A stretch of 12,521 nucleotides of DNA from Phycisphaerales bacterium UBA1845 (GTDB taxonomy: Bacteria; Planctomycetota; Phycisphaerae; UBA1845): contig DDIR01000059.1 in assembly GCA_002338715.1 (NCBI GenBank), positions 30,835 through 43,355 on the forward strand, read 5' to 3'. A program made the translations under genes and the position numbers. The first letter of the stretch is position 1; every line of letters begins with the position of its first letter. Under the pieces are notes generated by a model. It searched no databases. It was given only the letters and a program-made list of their open reading frames with translations, and was not told where the DNA came from. Below are positions 6,953 to 12,521 of the stretch, in pieces.

Positions 6953-8353
6953 GTGTTTGGTAAGCGAAATACAGTTCAACTGCCGCCGGCACCGAGCAAG
7001 AACGATCGGCCCCAGGAAAAGGCGCCGACCACTCCCAAGCGGGGCGGTTCTGGTTCAGGCTCTGAAAAGCAAGACCAGTTCAGCGAATTGAAGCAGCGCC
7101 TGCACCGCAACCTTGTTGATCAGATCGACATGACGCGGCTCATCGGCGACGAGGAAGAGCTTCGTGGCCAGGTTCGCGAGATCGTTGAAGGCCTTTGCGA
7201 GCAGGAAAATACGCTGCTCAATTACAACGAGCGCCAGCGTCTGATCGGCGAGGTGCTCGACGAAACGTTCGGACTGGGTCCGCTCGAAGTGCTGCTGGCT
7301 GACAACAGCATCAGCGATATTCTCATCAACGGGCCCAAGCAGGTGTATGTTGAGCGCGGTGGTAATCTCGAACTGACCGAAGTGAAGTTTCGCGACAACG
7401 GACACCTGATGCACGTGATCGACAAGATCGTCAGTTCGGTCGGTCGTCGTTGCGACGAAACATCGCCGATGGTTGACGCCCGATTGCAGGACGGCTCCCG
7501 TGTGAACGCGGTGATTCCGCCCTTGGCGCTCGATGGGGCCAGCATGTCGATTCGACGATTCGGTGCGGACCCGCTGACGTGGGACGACTACATTCGCTAC
7601 AAATCATGCACGCCGGAGATTCGCGATTTTCTGGAAGCCTGCGTCATCGCCCACATGAACATCCTGATCGTGGGTGGTACCGGTTCCGGTAAAACCACGT
7701 TGCTCAACAACCTGTCTTCGTTCATTCCGCCGACCGACCGCATCGTCACGATGGAGGACGCGGCAGAACTTCGATTGCGCCAGCCCCACGTCGTGCGATT
7801 GGAATCGCGCCCCCCAAACATTGAGGGTAAGGGACGAATTTCGATTCGCGACCTGCTGATCAACAGCCTTCGTATGCGTCCGGATCGTATTGTAGTGGGT
7901 GAGTGTCGTGGCGCTGAAACGCTGGACATGCTCCAGGCGATGAACACCGGTCACGACGGCTCGCTGACCACGATTCACGCAAACAGCACACGCGACGCGG
8001 TGCAACGTGTTGAGACGATGGTGATGATGGCCGGCTTCGAGTTGCCGCTTCGCGCGATCCGCCAACAGTTCGCGTCGGCAATCCACCTGCTCGTGCAGGC
8101 CCAGCGCCTCCCGGGCGGTTTGCGAAAAATTGTGAGCGTCACGGAAGTGCAAGGCATGGAAGGCGACATCGTCACCATGCAGGACATCTTCCAATTTGAA
8201 CAACTGGGCACGACCCCGAAGGGCAAGGCCTATGGCCAAATCGTCTCCACGGGACTTCGACCCATGTGCCTGGATCGGCTTCAAGCCGCCGGTTGCAATC
8301 TGGATACGGGGATGTTTGAGCGACGAACGCTTGTTCGGGACGAAGTGGACTAG
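6953..8353 (+). CDS. cpaF: Tad pilus motor ATPase CpaF/TadA
   Basis: CpaF/TadA is the cytoplasmic hexameric ATPase that drives Flp pilus assembly through TadB/TadC. The 466-residue protein starts with GTG; GGGAG at 6942-6946 lies 6 bases upstream and no better in-frame ATG is seen. The first ~40 residues are a polar, glycine-rich leader. A CpaF N-terminal domain (about 45-230) contains G-L-G-P-L-E-V-L-L (107-115). The ATPase core shows Walker [10 protein letters not shown] (241-249), an Asp box with E268-D269 (266-286), Walker B near [11 protein letters not shown] (312-322) and a His box [13 protein letters not shown] (333-345). All key residues are intact, so the motor should be active. It sits 90 bp after cpaE and 35 bp before tadB. 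Confidence 0.96.
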   Translation: MFGKRNTVQLPPAPSKNDRPQEKAPTTPKRGGSGSGSEKQDQFSELKQRLHRNLVDQIDMTRLIGDEEELRGQVREIVEGLCEQENTLLNYNERQRLIGEVLDETFGLGPLEVLLADNSISDILINGPKQVYVERGGNLELTEVKFRDNGHLMHVIDKIVSSVGRRCDETSPMVDARLQDGSRVNAVIPPLALDGASMSIRRFGADPLTWDDYIRYKSCTPEIRDFLEACVIAHMNILIVGGTGSGKTTLLNNLSSFIPPTDRIVTMEDAAELRLRQPHVVRLESRPPNIEGKGRISIRDLLINSLRMRPDRIVVGECRGAETLDMLQAMNTGHDGSLTTIHANSTRDAVQRVETMVMMAGFELPLRAIRQQFASAIHLLVQAQRLPGGLRKIVSVTEVQGMEGDIVTMQDIFQFEQLGTTPKGKAYGQIVSTGLRPMCLDRLQAAGCNLDTGMFERRTLVRDEVD

Positions 8354-8388
8354 GCGTCGCACCTGGAACGAAATGAGGTAACTCTGTC

Positions 8389-9381
8389 ATGACCTTGCTC
8401 TTAGCCGACCTGAACCTGGTGCAAATCGCCCTGCCGATGGTGGGCGCGATCCTGCTCAGCTATGGTATTTTTCAGGTCATCGTTGAAAGTCGAAACGGTG
8501 AGCGCAAGAAAGTGCTCGATCGCCTCCGCGGCGAATCGTCACGGGTGAAGGAAGCGGCTGCCGCTTCCATCCTCAAGCGCAACACACTCACCGAAGACGC
8601 GGGCAACATCATCAACAAGACGTTCGGTAAGCTGGCGTTTATCCCCAGACTTCAGAACATGCTCGACCAAGCCAGTCTCGACTGGTCCGCGACGAAGATG
8701 GTGGCCAACCTCTTCAGCGCCGGTCTGATCTTGACGGCTGGCATGGTGCTGATGGACTTCAGCGTGCTGGCCTCCTGCGGTATCGGCATCACGGTCTTCT
8801 TCGCACCCATCGGTTACGTCTCCATGCGTCGCAAGCGTCGCATGAAGCGGCTGGTGAACCAGCTGCCCGACGTGTTTGAAATGATGTCGCAGGCCCTTCG
8901 CGCCGGACACTCGCTGGCCAGCGCGATCCAACTGGTGCACGAACAGCTTCCCGACCCGATCAGCATGGAATTTGGCCGCGTTTTCCACGAACAGAATCTC
9001 GGTATCAAGATCGAAGACGCGCTGTTGGCGATGGCCGACCGCGTGGACTCGCTCGACGTCCGCATGTTTGTGACGGCAGTGTTGATCCAGCGCACGACCG
9101 GTGGTGACTTGGCTGAAATTCTCGACAAGATCGGATCGGTTATCCGGGGCCGCATCGAGCTGTTTGGCATGGTGCAGAGCCTGACGTCCGAAGGGCGACT
9201 CTCAGGTTGGGTGCTGTTTGCCCTGCCGATCATCGTGTTCGCCGCGACGATCAAACTGAACTACGAATACGCGAGCATGCTCTGGACCCATCCAACGGGC
9301 AAGATCATGCTGGCAGTGGCTGGGGGCATGGAACTGATGGGCCTCGCGATGATCCGCTGGATCGTCAACATCAAGGTGTGA
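8389..9381 (+). CDS. tadB: Tad inner-membrane platform protein TadB
   Basis: TadB and TadC are the inner-membrane platform proteins on which CpaF acts. The 330-residue product has membrane segments at about 10-30, 105-122, 125-143, 272-288 and 305-325. The GspF/T2SSF domain (about 158-283) holds Q-L-P-D-V-F-E-M-M-S-Q-A-L-R-A-G-H-S-L (158-176), T-T-G-G-D-L-A-E-I-L (236-245) and S-E-G-R-L-S-G-W (267-274). GAGG at 8375-8378 is 10 bases before the ATG. Length and domain order are normal for TadB. It lies 35 bp after cpaF and 61 bp before tadC, so the three are likely one transcript. Confidence 0.94.
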   Translation: MTLLLADLNLVQIALPMVGAILLSYGIFQVIVESRNGERKKVLDRLRGESSRVKEAAAASILKRNTLTEDAGNIINKTFGKLAFIPRLQNMLDQASLDWSATKMVANLFSAGLILTAGMVLMDFSVLASCGIGITVFFAPIGYVSMRRKRRMKRLVNQLPDVFEMMSQALRAGHSLASAIQLVHEQLPDPISMEFGRVFHEQNLGIKIEDALLAMADRVDSLDVRMFVTAVLIQRTTGGDLAEILDKIGSVIRGRIELFGMVQSLTSEGRLSGWVLFALPIIVFAATIKLNYEYASMLWTHPTGKIMLAVAGGMELMGLAMIRWIVNIKV

Positions 9382-9442
9382 CCGCGGTCCGGCGATGGAT
9401 CGAAGCTGACTCGCTCACGGTAACAGGGTTGAGGAAATAGTT

Positions 9443-10369
9443 ATGCCGATTTATGTGATTCCCATTTTGGCTATCATCAGTGTGGCGCTGGTGGTTTACG
9501 CGCTGATGCCGTCCGGCAATGACGACGAGGATCGCGTCAAGCGCCGTCTGACCGGGCGCAAGCAGGGCGATCCGATCGCGGACCTTCGCAAACAGGCCCA
9601 GGATTCTGTGGCCAAGAAGATGATGACGAAGATGGCCCCGATCGCGGTGAAGCCCGTGATGCCCAAGAACTCCGCCGAGATGTCCAAACTGCGGCAGAAG
9701 CTGTGCAGCGCGGGCATGCGGCGCGACAATGCGGCTCAGTTGTTTTTGGCCAGCAAGACGATCATCGGTATCGCGGGGTTGATCGGCGGATTGCTGTTCG
9801 CATGGATGCGGGGGTACGCATTTTCCGACGCCGTCGGCGTGATCGTTCTCGGTATCGCCATTGGCTTTCTTGCCCCGAACCTGTGGTTGGGATCGGTGGC
9901 CAGCAAACGCAAGGAAAAGGTCAAACACGGTTTGGCGGACGCCCTCGACCTGATGGTGGTGGGTGTGGAAGCCGGCTTGGGTCTGGATGCGGCCATCCAG
10001 CGCGTCGGTGACGAGCTCAAGAACGTTCACCCTGAGTTAAGCGAGGAGTTTCAGATTGCCGTTCTGGAAACGCAGATGGGTATTCGGCGGTCTGAATCGC
10101 TTGAAAACCTCGCCAACCGCACGATGGTCGAGGAACTTCGCGGTATGGTCGCGATGATCAACCAAGCCGAGCGATTCGGTACGAGCATTGCCCGCGCCCT
10201 GCGCAACCAAGCCGAAGCCCTTCGAATGAAACGTCGACAGGCGGCAGAAGAGAAGGCCCAGCAGTGTGCGGTGAAGCTGATGCTGCCGTTGATTCTGTTT
10301 ATCTTCCCGTCAATTTTCGTGGTGCTGGCTGGTCCAGCCGCCCTGAGCTTCATGGAGTCCGGAATCTAG
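9443..10369 (+). CDS. tadC: Tad inner-membrane platform protein TadC
   Basis: TadC is the partner of TadB in the inner-membrane platform. The 308-residue protein has an N-terminal membrane segment (3-22), a charged linker, two further membrane segments (about 103-121 and 128-150) and one at the end (about 279-300). The T2SSF domain (about 165-295) shows L-A-D-A-L-D-L-M-V-V-G-V-E-A-G-L-G-L-D-A (164-183). E-R-F-G-T-S-I-A-R-A-L (243-253) is typical of TadC rather than TadB. GAGG at 9431-9434 lies 8 bases before the ATG. It is the last gene of the locus and is followed by a strong terminator. Confidence 0.94.
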   Translation: MPIYVIPILAIISVALVVYALMPSGNDDEDRVKRRLTGRKQGDPIADLRKQAQDSVAKKMMTKMAPIAVKPVMPKNSAEMSKLRQKLCSAGMRRDNAAQLFLASKTIIGIAGLIGGLLFAWMRGYAFSDAVGVIVLGIAIGFLAPNLWLGSVASKRKEKVKHGLADALDLMVVGVEAGLGLDAAIQRVGDELKNVHPELSEEFQIAVLETQMGIRRSESLENLANRTMVEELRGMVAMINQAERFGTSIARALRNQAEALRMKRRQAAEEKAQQCAVKLMLPLILFIFPSIFVVLAGPAALSFMESGI

Positions 10370-10437
10370 CCAAGATCGCGACAAGTCAGACGTTTGGCAG
10401 AGCGGATCCACTGTCGGTCAGGCGACTGACAGAAGCC

Positions 10438-10482
10438 ATAAAAAGAAAGCCCGTGACAAAATGTCGCGGGCTTTCTTTGATT
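10438..10482. terminator. Bidirectional intrinsic terminator
   Basis: A 17-bp stem with one G-U pair runs from 10442-10458 to 10462-10478, with a three-A loop. The arms begin and end in A and T runs, so the structure can terminate transcription from both sides. It lies between the convergent tadC and PEP-CTERM genes, 73 and 35 bases from their respective stop codons. A smaller GTCAG-GCGA-CTGAC hairpin precedes it at about 10418-10431. Confidence 0.88.
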
Positions 10483-10512
10483 TTGGCATTGATATGGGAG
10501 TTCACAGGTCGA

Positions 10513-11733
10513 TTACGACCGGCGACGACGACGCATAACAAACGCGGCGCCAAGGGCTGTCAGACACAGACTGGCAGGCTCTGGCGTGGCTGACGAAGTG
10601 AAATCCGCCGTCGCAGTGAAGCCGTCAGGGGTGAGAACCTGATTCGCAAAGCTGAATGCGAAGGCCTCGTCCATCAGTGCGAAAGGGACGATTGGTCCGC
10701 TGATCGTGACGCCCTGGGCCACAAAGTCGGTCGCGCCGAATCCCACGTTCTTATTCAGGATTCCGCTCTGAAACGTGATTGAGAACAAGTAATCGCTATT
10801 TGAGGCGAAGAAATCGACCTGCCCCGCACCGGTGGAGTTGTCTGGATTTACAGCGACCGCCCCCATCGAGAACTTGGCGTTTGAATAGTCGACACCACCA
10901 AGGCCAGGTGTTTGAAGCGTCAAGCCGACGCTGTTCCAGGCTCCAGACAGCTGACCGTCATCCAATTCAAAAAGAGGCGTGGACGAGTCCGAAGCAGGAT
11001 CCGCGAAGGTCGCAACGGTAAACGAACCAGCCTGTGCCTGTCCGGCAAAGAGGAACAATCCGCCAGCCACCAGAAGCATCTTCAGTGCGCCGCGGTTGGC
11101 GAGACGCTTGCGACGCAATACCAAACCGGCTCCACAGGCCAAAAGCGCGAGGCTTGCGGGCTCAGGAACAGGAACGCTGGTGGTTGATGACGTGAAAGCC
11201 GCTGTCGCCGAGAAGCTGCCGTCCAAATCGGTTGCGAGCTGGTTGGCGAACGAAAAACTGAATGCCTCTTCTTCGTCGATGGAGGGCGTTCCGAATCCAA
11301 CGCTGATCACCGGACCCGACATGGTGATCGAATCGGTGTCGACAGCTACGAATTCAGACGAACCGAACCCGATGACCTCAAGCGATGAGATATCGAAATC
11401 GATCGTCAACAGTGGATCCGAGTTCGAAGCAAAGAACTCGATCGTTCCGCCGCCGCCATCACTTCCGAGCGGCACGACGGTCGACGTCATCGAAAAGGTC
11501 GCGTCGGCAAAATTGCCGACAACCGTTTCCAGCGTCAAGCCGGTGCCCGACCAACCACCCGAAAGGGTCATGGTCGTAGCGTCATAGTTGAATAAAGGTG
11601 TACCGGATCCCGAAGTCGGATCGGCAAACGTAGCTACCGTGAATGTTGTGGCTTTCGCCTGCTGCCCCCCGAAGATACAAACAAGGCCAGCCGCAAATGC
11701 TACCATTCGCGCAAATCTCGCGCCGTTGGTCAT
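10513..11733 (-). CDS. Double-unit PEP-CTERM surface protein
   Basis: This 406-residue protein is exosortase-type cargo made of two homologous units in one frame. Unit A has a signal peptide (1-28, A-K-A|T), an unknown domain (29-183) and a PEP-CTERM tail with PEP at 190-192, a hydrophobic stretch and R-R-K-R (207-210). Unit B follows without a stop: a second signal-peptide-like segment (about 216-235, ending A-Q-A|G), a matching domain (236-380) and a second tail with PEP at 384-386 and R-R-R-R-R-S at the end. Shared motifs include F-T-V-A-T-F-A-D-P (31-39 and 238-246), F-F-A-S-N-S-D (100-106 and 308-314) and S-F-A-N-Q (161-165 and 361-365). The start at 11733 follows GGGAGGG (11741-11747); the open frame upstream of it (to 11868) is not translated-looking. 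The domain's function is unknown, and the exosortase is not in the window. Confidence 0.88.
   Translation of the reverse strand: MTNGARFARMVAFAAGLVCIFGGQQAKATTFTVATFADPTSGSGTPLFNYDATTMTLSGGWSGTGLTLETVVGNFADATFSMTSTVVPLGSDGGGGTIEFFASNSDPLLTIDFDISSLEVIGFGSSEFVAVDTDSITMSGPVISVGFGTPSIDEEEAFSFSFANQLATDLDGSFSATAAFTSSTTSVPVPEPASLALLACGAGLVLRRKRLANRGALKMLLVAGGLFLFAGQAQAGSFTVATFADPASDSSTPLFELDDGQLSGAWNSVGLTLQTPGLGGVDYSNAKFSMGAVAVNPDNSTGAGQVDFFASNSDYLFSITFQSGILNKNVGFGATDFVAQGVTISGPIVPFALMDEAFAFSFANQVLTPDGFTATADFTSSATPEPASLCLTALGAAFVMRRRRRS
10516..11103 (-). repeat. Unit B of the PEP-CTERM tandem duplication
   Basis: Residues 211-406. It begins with a basic linker (L-A-N-R-G-A-L-K), then an internal hydrophobic segment that looks like a signal peptide, then the domain and terminal sorting tail. 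An in-frame ATG (11079) exists at the start of the hydrophobic segment, but I see no ribosome site before it, which argues for read-through fusion rather than a separate gene. Confidence 0.78.
11104..11733 (-). repeat. Unit A of the PEP-CTERM tandem duplication
   Basis: Residues 1-210: signal peptide, domain and the first PEP-CTERM tail ending R-R-K-R. It is the longer copy and is homologous to the following unit along its whole length, including the signal-peptide region (A-R-F-A-R-M against R-G-A-L-K-M). Confidence 0.8.
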
Positions 11734-11740
11734 CTCATCT

Positions 11741-11747
11741 CCCTCCC
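11741..11747 (-). promoter_or_regulatory. Ribosome binding site for the PEP-CTERM gene
   Basis: GGGAGGG on the - strand lies 7 bases upstream of ATG 11733. It fixes the start there and rejects a longer N-terminal extension. A second ATG at 11738-11736 is out of frame. Confidence 0.75.
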
Positions 11748-11756
11748 AAGAGATAC

Positions 11757-11775
11757 GCGCAGCGCAAGGCTGCGC
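11757..11775 (-). promoter_or_regulatory. Leader hairpin upstream of the PEP-CTERM start
   Basis: GCGCAGC pairs perfectly with GCTGCGC (7 bp) around a 5-base loop. It ends about 9 bases before the ribosome site in the mRNA. It could stabilise the 5' end or influence initiation; no conserved RNA family is recognised. Confidence 0.35.
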
Positions 11776-11880
11776 ATTGAATCGATGATTTATTTGGTTT
11801 TTCTTGGGAATCCGCCGATGCTCGATTGCACTGCCCGCAGGTAACACCCCTGAATGCCTGCGAAACACCGGCTATTTTGC

Positions 11881-11909
11881 GGTTAACCTGAAGAAGCTCA
11901 GGCTAAACC
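11881..11909. promoter_or_regulatory. Imperfect inverted repeat upstream of the PEP-CTERM gene
   Basis: GGTTAACCTGA (11881-11891) faces TCAGGCTAAACC (11898-11909) across a 6-base spacer. The arms match except for one base difference and one insertion. It lies within the presumed leader, downstream of the candidate promoter, and could be an operator or an RNA stem. Confidence 0.35.
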
Positions 11910-11952
11910 ACCTCTCTCTGAGGATTCCCTCCCGTTATTCTCTCTGTGCTCT

Positions 11953-11981
11953 ACGATAACGACCCGTAGTTCCCGTTTCAA
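11953..11981 (-). promoter_or_regulatory. Candidate sigma70-type promoter for the PEP-CTERM gene
   Basis: On the - strand, TTGAAA (11981-11976) is followed 17 bases later by TATCGT (11958-11953). The -35 matches the consensus at 5 of 6 positions and the -10 at 4 of 6. It would give a leader of about 210 bases containing the inverted repeat and the hairpin. This is motif matching only. Confidence 0.4.
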
Positions 11982-12182
11982 GGGTTTCTCACAGGCATAA
12001 TCATATTTTCGCGCGACACCAAGTGCGGCTTCATTTCCTGCGGCTTTCGGCGACGGAATCAACAAGCCTGCGGGCACGAAGGATCGGCCTTCTCGCGGCG
12101 GAAAACCGGGCTGCCAGTAGCGCCACCGCCGATTCGGAGGGGTTTCGCATGGGCGTTTCGGCGCGAACTTGACGACATGCGC
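11982..12182. other. Intergenic stretch between PEP-CTERM gene and lipoprotein gene
   Basis: No gene is seen here. With 11734-11981, it forms a 449-bp gap between two - strand genes. I see no intrinsic terminator after the lipoprotein stop at 12183; the stretch is GC-rich with no U-tract. The PEP-CTERM gene probably has its own promoter. Confidence 0.4.
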
Positions 12183-12521
12183 TTATCGGACCGAATCGCC
12201 GAAGACTTGATCAAGGATCGCCAGTTTGCAGGCATTGCACTCGGTCAGCGTGGTGCGACCCAGGAGGGCGTCGATCGCACAGTTCTGGAGGGCGGTCGTT
12301 TCCTCCTCAGTTTTGGTCACGCCGTTGGATTGATCGATGCGGGCGGCTAGGATGCTCGAAAGAATCTCATCTTCCGTCATCACTGCATCGCACTGTTCGT
12401 GCACATCCAGCGAAATGATTTCCGGATCGGGCAGCAGTCGCACACCGGAGAGCAATTCATCGAGCGGCGTTCCGCAGCCGGTTATGAGTAGACCGACGTA
12501 GAGTCCCGCCAATAGGATGGG
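12183..12521 (-). CDS. Small lipoprotein-like protein with CxxC motif, N-terminus cut
   Basis: The frame is open through the right window edge, so the start and the first part of the signal peptide are missing; 112 residues are visible. A TTG at 12512 is in frame but is unlikely to be the start, because the hydrophobic region continues upstream of it. The visible part begins P-I-L-L-A-G-L-Y-V-G-L-L-I-T-G-C, ending in a lipobox (I-T-G-C), so the cysteine at visible residue 16 is probably lipidated and the protein membrane-anchored. Four more cysteines follow at visible residues 44, 81, 95 and 98; the last two form C-N-A-C, a CxxC motif. No domain is recognised. The rest is acidic and helical-looking. 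It is a hypothetical lipoprotein, and its function is unknown. Confidence 0.6.
   Translation of the reverse strand, partial: PILLAGLYVGLLITGCGTPLDELLSGVRLLPDPEIISLDVHEQCDAVMTEDEILSSILAARIDQSNGVTKTEEETTALQNCAIDALLGRTTLTECNACKLAILDQVFGDSVR

Noticed and set aside
10979..11587. 202-residue + strand frame opposite the PEP-CTERM gene
   Set aside because: It is a mirror of the - strand coding sequence, and the - strand gene has a ribosome site, signal peptide and sorting tails.
11734..11868. 45-residue N-terminal extension of the PEP-CTERM protein
   Set aside because: The strong ribosome site and signal peptide sit at ATG 11733, and the extension would bury the signal peptide and span the leader hairpin.
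11893..11911. Possible sigma54 promoter with GG-N10-GC spacing on the - strand
   Set aside because: Only the GG and GC dinucleotides match; the rest of both boxes does not, and the site falls inside an inverted repeat.
1..12521. CRISPR array, tRNA, rRNA or transposase gene
   Set aside because: I saw no regularly spaced repeats, no cloverleaf or rRNA-like sequence, and no transposase motifs.

Overview
The window most likely comes from a planctomycete, probably of the Phycisphaerae type. This is inferred from three things together: a tad pilus locus with a von Willebrand TadG-like protein, a PEP-CTERM protein whose sorting tail ends in G-x-G-x-x-x-R-R-K-R, and moderately high GC. No rRNA or taxonomic marker gene is present, so the assignment rests on gene style only.

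Bases 1-689 hold no convincing gene. They carry a pair of inverted dRS3-like palindromes near the left edge, a short A-rich tandem repeat, several small hairpins and a third degenerate palindrome just before cpaB. Bases 690-10369 hold seven genes, all on the + strand, that encode most of a Tad/Flp (type IVc) pilus secretion machine. They are cpaB (periplasmic assembly protein), cpaC (outer-membrane secretin), a TadG-like von Willebrand protein, cpaE/tadZ (localisation ATPase-like protein), cpaF/tadA (motor ATPase), tadB and tadC (inner-membrane platform). A strong hairpin and a 330-bp gap after the TadG-like gene may split the locus into an envelope part (cpaB-cpaC-tadG-like) and a cytoplasm/inner-membrane part (cpaE-cpaF-tadB-tadC). 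The Flp pilin, prepilin peptidase (TadV/CpaA), TadE and TadD genes are not in the window. A strong bidirectional terminator closes the locus.

Bases 10513-11733 (- strand) encode an unusual PEP-CTERM protein. It consists of two homologous units fused head to tail in one frame, each unit with its own signal-peptide-like segment, domain and exosortase sorting tail. A candidate promoter, an imperfect inverted repeat and a leader hairpin lie upstream of it. The right edge cuts through a small - strand lipoprotein-like gene with a CxxC motif.

The tad genes should work together: CpaF powers assembly through TadB/TadC, CpaE positions the machine, CpaC forms the outer-membrane pore with CpaB, and the TadG-like protein may be a minor pilin-associated or adhesive component. 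The PEP-CTERM protein belongs to a separate exosortase-dependent surface system whose other parts are not in this window. The most unusual signals are the double PEP-CTERM fusion, the large insertion inside the von Willebrand domain, and the receiver domain of CpaE that lacks its phospho-acceptor.
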